This document shows positions 59,728 through 64,000 of a DNA stretch of 64,000 bases, in pieces (the stretch's first letter is position 1; the number at the start of each line of letters is the position of its first letter). A model generated the notes under the pieces. The model worked only from the letters and a program-made list of their open reading frames with translations, searched no databases and was not told the DNA's origin. Position numbers and translations under genes: made by a program. Origin of the DNA: Candidatus Tidjanibacter faecipullorum (GTDB lineage: Bacteria; Bacteroidota; Bacteroidia; Bacteroidales; Rikenellaceae). The stretch lies in contig DXCC01000004.1 of assembly GCA_019116245.1 (NCBI GenBank), forward strand, positions 88,950 to 152,949. Direction: 5' to 3'.

Positions 59728-62049
59728 ATGGCAACGAAGAAAGCAATACACGAAAACCTCGTTATCGTCGAGTCTCCCGCCAAAGCAAAAACCATCGAGA
59801 AATTCCTCGGCAAAGATTACACCGTGATGTCCAGCTACGGCCACATCCGTGACCTCTCCAAGAAGGAACTGGGCATCGACCTGAAAGACAATTTCAAACC
59901 GGACTACGAAATATCCCCCGACAAGAAAAAGCTGGTCGAGTCGCTGGCCAAGAGTGCCCAAGAATCCAAAACCGTCTGGCTCGCATCCGATGAAGACCGC
60001 GAGGGAGAGGCCATCGCCTGGCACCTGACCCAGGTACTGGGCCTGCCCGTGGACCAGACCAAACGCATCGTCTTCCACGAGATCACCAAGAATGCCATTC
60101 TGGAGGCCATCGAGCACCCCCGCACGATCGACATGAACCTCGTCAATGCCCAGCAGGCCCGCCGCCTGCTCGACCGGCTGGTGGGCTTCGAGCTCTCGCC
60201 CGTGCTGTGGAAAAAGGTGAAGCCCTCGCTCTCGGCCGGCCGCGTACAGAGTGTCGCCGTACGGCTGATCGTGGAGCGCGAACGGGAGATCATCAACTTC
60301 CGGAGCGTCTCCTACTACCGCATCACGGCCCGCTTCTACCGCACGGACGATCCGGAGAAGACCCTCTTCCGCGCCGAACTCGACCGCCGCTTCGACACGG
60401 CCGCCGAGGCGGAAGCATTCCTGCAAACCTGCTCGTCGTCGGCCTTCACCGTGCTGGGCAGCGAAAGCAAACCGGCCGAGCGCAATCCGGCCGGCCCATT
60501 CACGACCTCCACGCTCCAGCAGGAGGCCGGCCGCAAACTGGGCATGTCCGTCTCCCAGACGATGACCATCGCCCAGCGCCTCTACGAAAACGGTTACATC
60601 ACCTATATGCGTACCGACTCGCAGAACCTCTCCTCGCAGGCCATCGCGGCCGCACACGACGAGATCGTCAAGCTCTTCGGAGAGAACTACAGCCGCGTCC
60701 GCAAATACAAGACCAAGAGCAAGGGAGCCCAGGAGGCCCACGAAGCCATCCGTCCCTCCTACCTCAACCGCCGCGAGATCGAAGGCTCGGCCGAGGAGAA
60801 GAAGCTCTACGACCTGATCTGGAAACGCACGGTTGCCTCGCAGATGTCCTCGGCGAAGATCGAGAAAACGGTCGTGACGATCGGCGCCGACAACACCCCG
60901 CAGCGCTTCATTGCCACGGGCGAGGTGGTGCTGTTCGACGGTTTCATGAAACTCTACTCCGAGACGGTGGAGGACGAGACGGAGGAGGGACAGGAGAACC
61001 GCCTGCCGGAGCTCCGCGCCGGTGACGCCCTCTCCTACCAGGACATTGCCGCCACGGAGCGTTTCACGCAGCCCCCCTTCCGCTACAGCGAGGCATCGCT
61101 GGTGCGCAAGCTGGAGGAGCTGGGTATCGGACGTCCTTCGACCTATGCGCCGACCATCTCGACGATCATCAACCGCGGCTATGTCATCAAGCAGAATCGC
61201 CCGGGCACCAAACGCGCCTACAACCAGATCAAACTGGAGAAGGGTAAAATCACCTCCCGGGAGCTTTCCGAAACGGTGGGCCGCGAGAAGGCGAAACTGT
61301 CGCCGACCGACATCGGCATGATCGTCACGGACTACCTCGACACCCATTTCGAAAAGATTCTGGACTACAACTTCACGGCCAACGTGGAGAAGGAGTTCGA
61401 CGAAATCGCCGAAGGGGAAAAGGAGTGGACGCAGATGCTGCACGACTTCTATGCCGGTTTCCACCCGACGGTGGAGAAGGCGCTCGAGGAGCAGGTCGAC
61501 CGCAGCAACAAGAGCCGCGTGCTGGGCATCGACCCGCAGAGCGGTCATCAGGTTTCGGCCCGCATCGGCCGCTACGGCCCCATCGTACAGATCGACGGTG
61601 CCGAAGGGGAAAAGCCGCGTTACGCCAGTCTGAAGAAGGACCAGCTGATCGCCACCATCACGCTCGAGGAGGCGCTCGACCTCTTCAAACTGCCGCGCAC
61701 GCTGGGCGAACTGGAGGGCAAGGAGGTCGTCGTCTCGACCGGCCGCTACGGCCCCTATATCCGTTACGACGGCAAGTTCACCTCCCTGCCGCGCAAGGAA
61801 GATCCCTACAGCATCACGCTGGAGCGGGCCATCGAACTGATCCACGAGAAGGAGAGTGCCGACAAGGCGGCCAAGGAGCCGATCAAGCTCTTCCCCGAGG
61901 ATACCGAACTGAAAGTGCTCAACGGCCGTTACGGTCCCTACATTGCCTATAAGGGGAAAAACTACCGCATCCCGAAGGGAAGCGATCCGGCCGCCCTCAC
62001 CTACGAGGAGGCCTGCAAGATCATGGAGACCTCCAAGAAGAAGAAATAA
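59728..62049 (+). CDS. topA: DNA topoisomerase I
   Basis: 773-residue type IA topoisomerase that relaxes negative supercoils. The Toprim domain has VIVESPAKAKT (Glu15) and SDEDREGEAIAW (Asp88, Asp90). The catalytic tyrosine is Tyr293 in GYITYMRTDSQ. Instead of Cys zinc ribbons the C-terminus carries several topoisomerase C-terminal repeats (GRYGPIVQIDG, GRYGPYIRYDGKFTSLP, GRYGPYIAYKGKNY), the usual Bacteroidota form. It is monocistronic with a terminator. Confidence 0.97.
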   Translation: MATKKAIHENLVIVESPAKAKTIEKFLGKDYTVMSSYGHIRDLSKKELGIDLKDNFKPDYEISPDKKKLVESLAKSAQESKTVWLASDEDREGEAIAWHLTQVLGLPVDQTKRIVFHEITKNAILEAIEHPRTIDMNLVNAQQARRLLDRLVGFELSPVLWKKVKPSLSAGRVQSVAVRLIVEREREIINFRSVSYYRITARFYRTDDPEKTLFRAELDRRFDTAAEAEAFLQTCSSSAFTVLGSESKPAERNPAGPFTTSTLQQEAGRKLGMSVSQTMTIAQRLYENGYITYMRTDSQNLSSQAIAAAHDEIVKLFGENYSRVRKYKTKSKGAQEAHEAIRPSYLNRREIEGSAEEKKLYDLIWKRTVASQMSSAKIEKTVVTIGADNTPQRFIATGEVVLFDGFMKLYSETVEDETEEGQENRLPELRAGDALSYQDIAATERFTQPPFRYSEASLVRKLEELGIGRPSTYAPTISTIINRGYVIKQNRPGTKRAYNQIKLEKGKITSRELSETVGREKAKLSPTDIGMIVTDYLDTHFEKILDYNFTANVEKEFDEIAEGEKEWTQMLHDFYAGFHPTVEKALEEQVDRSNKSRVLGIDPQSGHQVSARIGRYGPIVQIDGAEGEKPRYASLKKDQLIATITLEEALDLFKLPRTLGELEGKEVVVSTGRYGPYIRYDGKFTSLPRKEDPYSITLERAIELIHEKESADKAAKEPIKLFPEDTELKVLNGRYGPYIAYKGKNYRIPKGSDPAALTYEEACKIMETSKKKK

Positions 62050-62069
62050 CCGGCGGCACACGCCGCACA

Positions 62070-62105
62070 ACGGGCATCCGATCGCCGGGTGCCCGTTTTT
62101 GTTTG
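62070..62105 (+). terminator. Terminator of topA
   Basis: ACGGGCATCC pairs with GGGTGCCCGT with a wobble and a 7-base loop, followed by TTTTTG. Confidence 0.8.
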
Positions 62106-62385
62106 CCCCGCGCCCCCATACCGTGTACAGACCCTGCCTTGCAGCAACCTGATTCCGCATGGCCGCCGCCCATCTTTCCGGGCCGCGCCGTACGGCAGAA
62201 GGCGTCACACGGCAACCTGAATCCGCGACCGCCCAACCGCCCATCAGCTGCCGCCAGTCCAAGGCCATCCCCTGCCGGCAATCCACCAACAGCACCGCTC
62301 CATGCCTTCGTTCCCGCCCTTTCTGCGCTGTTTGCCGACCGCACCCCGCCCGCGCGACAAGGCCTCCCCCTGTGCACGAAACGGC
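62106..62385. other. Intergenic spacer between convergent topA and ahpC
   Basis: About 280 bases of GC-rich sequence with overlapping open frames but no motifs, plus 62426-62561 (AT-richer, no features seen). Nothing functional recognised except the terminators. Confidence 0.4.
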
Positions 62386-62425
62386 ACAAAAAAAAGCAGG
62401 GAGCACGGTTTGCCGTTCTCCCTGC
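62386..62425 (-). terminator. Terminator downstream of ahpC
   Basis: Minus-strand GCAGGGAG pairs with CTCCCTGC over a 14-base loop with inner pairing (AACGG/CCGTG), followed by eight T. It is 137 bases past the ahpC stop. Confidence 0.75.
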
Positions 62426-62561
62426 CAAACAAAAACAATTAACCTATTGCGTAACCTCAGTCATGCGCGAGCGCCCTCGAATGAGCCGGAAAGTCCTCGC
62501 GGATATCTCCGCTCCACATGACCACTTAACTAACCTGTGAAAAAACCTATCTATCTTGTTT

Positions 62562-63194
62562 CTAATGCTTGCTCAGATAATCGGAGACGCCCTCGTCGGT
62601 GGCGTTCATCGCCTCGCGTCCCTTGGCCCAGTTGGCGGGACAAACCTCGCCGTACTCCTCGAAATGCTGCAGGGCGTCCACCATGCGCAACACCTCGTCC
62701 ACATTGCGGCCCAGCGGCAGGTCGTTGATGACCATGTGGCGAACCACGCCGCTGCGGTCGATCAGGAAGAGACCGCGGTAAGCAACCGGAGCCCCCTCGA
62801 ACAGCAGTTCCTCGTCGTCACCGGCCAGATACTCGCCGCCGAGTACGCCGTAGTTTTCGGAGATCGTCTTCGTCGTGTCGGCAATGATGGGATAGGTCAC
62901 TCCCTGAATACCGCCCTTGTTCTTCGGCTGGTTGAGCCAGGCGAGGTGGGAATATTCCGAATCCACCGAACAGCCGACCACCTGTACGTTGCGCGCCTCG
63001 AATTCGGGCAGCTTCTCCTGGAAGGCGTGCAGTTCGGTCGGGCACACGAACGTGAAGTCCATCGGATAGAAGAACAGCACGACATATTTCTGACCTTCGT
63101 AACGGTCAAGCGAAAATCCGTTTTCGATCCGGTTGCCGTCCACAACGGCCGTTGCCTTGATGGCGGGAGCTTTCTTTCCGATCAGCGATCTCAT
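62562..63194 (-). CDS. ahpC: Peroxiredoxin (AhpC, typical 2-Cys)
   Basis: 210 residues; reduces hydrogen peroxide and alkyl hydroperoxides. The peroxidatic Cys51 is in FVCPTELHAF and the resolving Cys185 in GEVCPANW; the GGLG-like loop reads GVLGGEYLAG and the tail ends YLSKH, so it should be an overoxidation-sensitive-type dimer. No ahpF is adjacent, so its reductase is elsewhere. A complete Bacteroidota promoter precedes it. Confidence 0.96.
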   Translation of the reverse strand: MRSLIGKKAPAIKATAVVDGNRIENGFSLDRYEGQKYVVLFFYPMDFTFVCPTELHAFQEKLPEFEARNVQVVGCSVDSEYSHLAWLNQPKNKGGIQGVTYPIIADTTKTISENYGVLGGEYLAGDDEELLFEGAPVAYRGLFLIDRSGVVRHMVINDLPLGRNVDEVLRMVDALQHFEEYGEVCPANWAKGREAMNATDEGVSDYLSKH

Positions 63195-63247
63195 AACTGT
63201 TTTCTTGCTTTTAACGGCTCGTAGGCCTTGTTTTCTCTTTCCGGGGG

Positions 63248-63280
63248 CAAATATAATGACCTCTTTTCATAATTTGCAAA
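63248..63280 (-). promoter_or_regulatory. Promoter of ahpC
   Basis: TTTG (63280-63277)-N21-TATATTTG (63255-63248), giving a leader of about 45 nt. The region around it is AT-rich; an OxyR site would be expected near here but none was assigned. Confidence 0.8.
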
Positions 63281-63321
63281 CATGAATTAAAAAATACGCA
63301 TCACAAATGTTTATATAGTCA

Positions 63322-63384
63322 TAACCAAAAGAAATAGCGGAAACGCTCCGCCGTGCCGCTCAGCACATTCGGAGCATTTCCGCT
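63322..63384 (-). terminator. Terminator of the rsmI-like gene
   Basis: Minus-strand AGCGGAAATGCTCCG pairs with CGGAGCGTTTCCGCT (one mismatch) over a 19-base loop, followed by ATTTCTTTTG. Confidence 0.75.
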
Positions 63385-63405
63385 CTGTCATACGATCCGG
63401 GCCGT

Positions 63406-64000
63406 CTATCGCCCGATGATGAAGATGGCGGGCCGTTTGTGCAGCGAGGGACGCTCCTGACGGCGCCATTGCGCCACGGGCAGCGTCCGGATCCACTCCT
63501 CGGCACCGGTCACATCGACCGCCACGGTCAGCCGCGTGGAGGGGGCCAGCGCCCCCAGCAGATCATCCAGCAGCTTGTCGTTCCGGTAGGGCGCCTCGAT
63601 GAAGAGCTGCGACTGCCCCTCGGACAGCGCCCGCCGCTCCAGCATGCGGACGGCCTTGTTCCGCTCGGCCGGTTTGACGGGCAGATAGCCGTTGAAGGCA
63701 AACGACTGGCCGTTCTGCCCCGAAGCCATCAGCGCCAGCAGAATGGAGGAAGGCCCCACCAGCGGCACGACCCGCACGCCACGGGCATGACACAGGGCAG
63801 CCACCTCCGCGCCGGGATCGGCCACACCGGGTACGCCCGCCTCGGAGATGAAACCGGCCGAACGTCCCTCGAGCAACGGGGCGATCAGCGCCCCGAGTTC
63901 CTCGGGCCGGGTGTGTTCGTTGCATTCGGCAAAGGTCAGCTCCTCGATCGGCCGGCCAATGGCCGCACGGCTCAAGAAGCGGCGCGCCGTCCGGACATTC
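63406..64000 (-). CDS. RsmI-like SAM-dependent methyltransferase (5' end outside window)
   Basis: At least 197 residues of the tetrapyrrole-methylase fold. The visible part runs NVRTARRFL... GRPIEELTFAECNEHTRP, with GFISEAGVPGVADPGAEVAALCHARG and VVPLVGPSSILLALMASG, the substrate and SAM loops of the RsmI family, then FNGYLPVKPAERNKAV. RsmI 2'-O-methylates C1402 of 16S rRNA; the shorter Bacteroidota form is called RsmI-like. The true start lies beyond 64000. Confidence 0.88.
   Translation of the reverse strand, partial: NVRTARRFLSRAAIGRPIEELTFAECNEHTRPEELGALIAPLLEGRSAGFISEAGVPGVADPGAEVAALCHARGVRVVPLVGPSSILLALMASGQNGQSFAFNGYLPVKPAERNKAVRMLERRALSEGQSQLFIEAPYRNDKLLDDLLGALAPSTRLTVAVDVTGAEEWIRTLPVAQWRRQERPSLHKRPAIFIIGR

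Overview
The window is GC-rich, densely coded chromosomal DNA from a member of the Bacteroidales, most likely Alistipes or a close relative (Rikenellaceae). The evidence is gene content: DUF349, DUF3098 and DUF4270 proteins, a YfhO protein, an EFR1 ferredoxin-flavodoxin, a GH3-like adenylase and OMP_b-brl_3 receptors. Many promoters also have the Bacteroidota form TTTG-N19-21-TAnnTTTG. The genus is an inference. There is no phage, insertion sequence, integrase, rRNA or CRISPR array.

Layout. 1-4666 (minus): pyrimidine operon pyrC-pyrK-pyrD-pyrF-pyrE behind a leader with an intrinsic terminator and an overlapping 36-codon leader ORF. 4723-7392: pirin, a DUF454-acetyltransferase fusion and an EFR1 protein. 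7523-8797: BACON-like lipoprotein. 9295-15057 (plus) and 15559-22335 (minus): two complete convergent RND efflux operons; the second begins with its own TetR regulator and ends with a small PII-like gene. 22536-28357: a Cys-tailed membrane peptide divergent from a trkA / GH3 / deoxynucleoside kinase / rRNA methyltransferase / nitroreductase run. 28578-33754: tRNA-Val, an outer-membrane protein, an HsdR_N-type protein, a GH2-derived protein without the catalytic Glu, and an aminotransferase. 33926-37690 (minus): buk, ptb, ackA, crcB, for butyrate and acetate formation and fluoride export. 37958-43795: DUF349 protein, pyrG, yidC. 43898-46467: GNAT, ROK regulator, OmpX-like protein. 46740: tRNA-Met. 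46898-49344: an outer-membrane receptor broken by a frameshift and an in-frame stop. 49498-59624: polyprenyl synthase, YfhO, ftsX, DUF3098, uppP, truB, queA, a starch-synthase-like N-domain protein and DUF4270. 59728-64000: topA, ahpC and a partial rsmI-like gene.

Most notable: the pyr leader has a Bacteroidota promoter, a short ORF, a 19-nt uninterrupted pyrimidine tract and a terminator whose loop holds the ORF's stop codon. This is the architecture of the enterobacterial pyrBI UTP-sensing attenuator, placed in front of a pyr cluster whose gene order (C-K-D-F-E) resembles that of Firmicutes. Other signals are palindromes inside the -33/-7 spacers of three promoters, back-to-back -7 boxes forming a palindrome between divergent genes, a GH2 pseudoenzyme, and a tRNA-Met with bases 54 and 58 exchanged.
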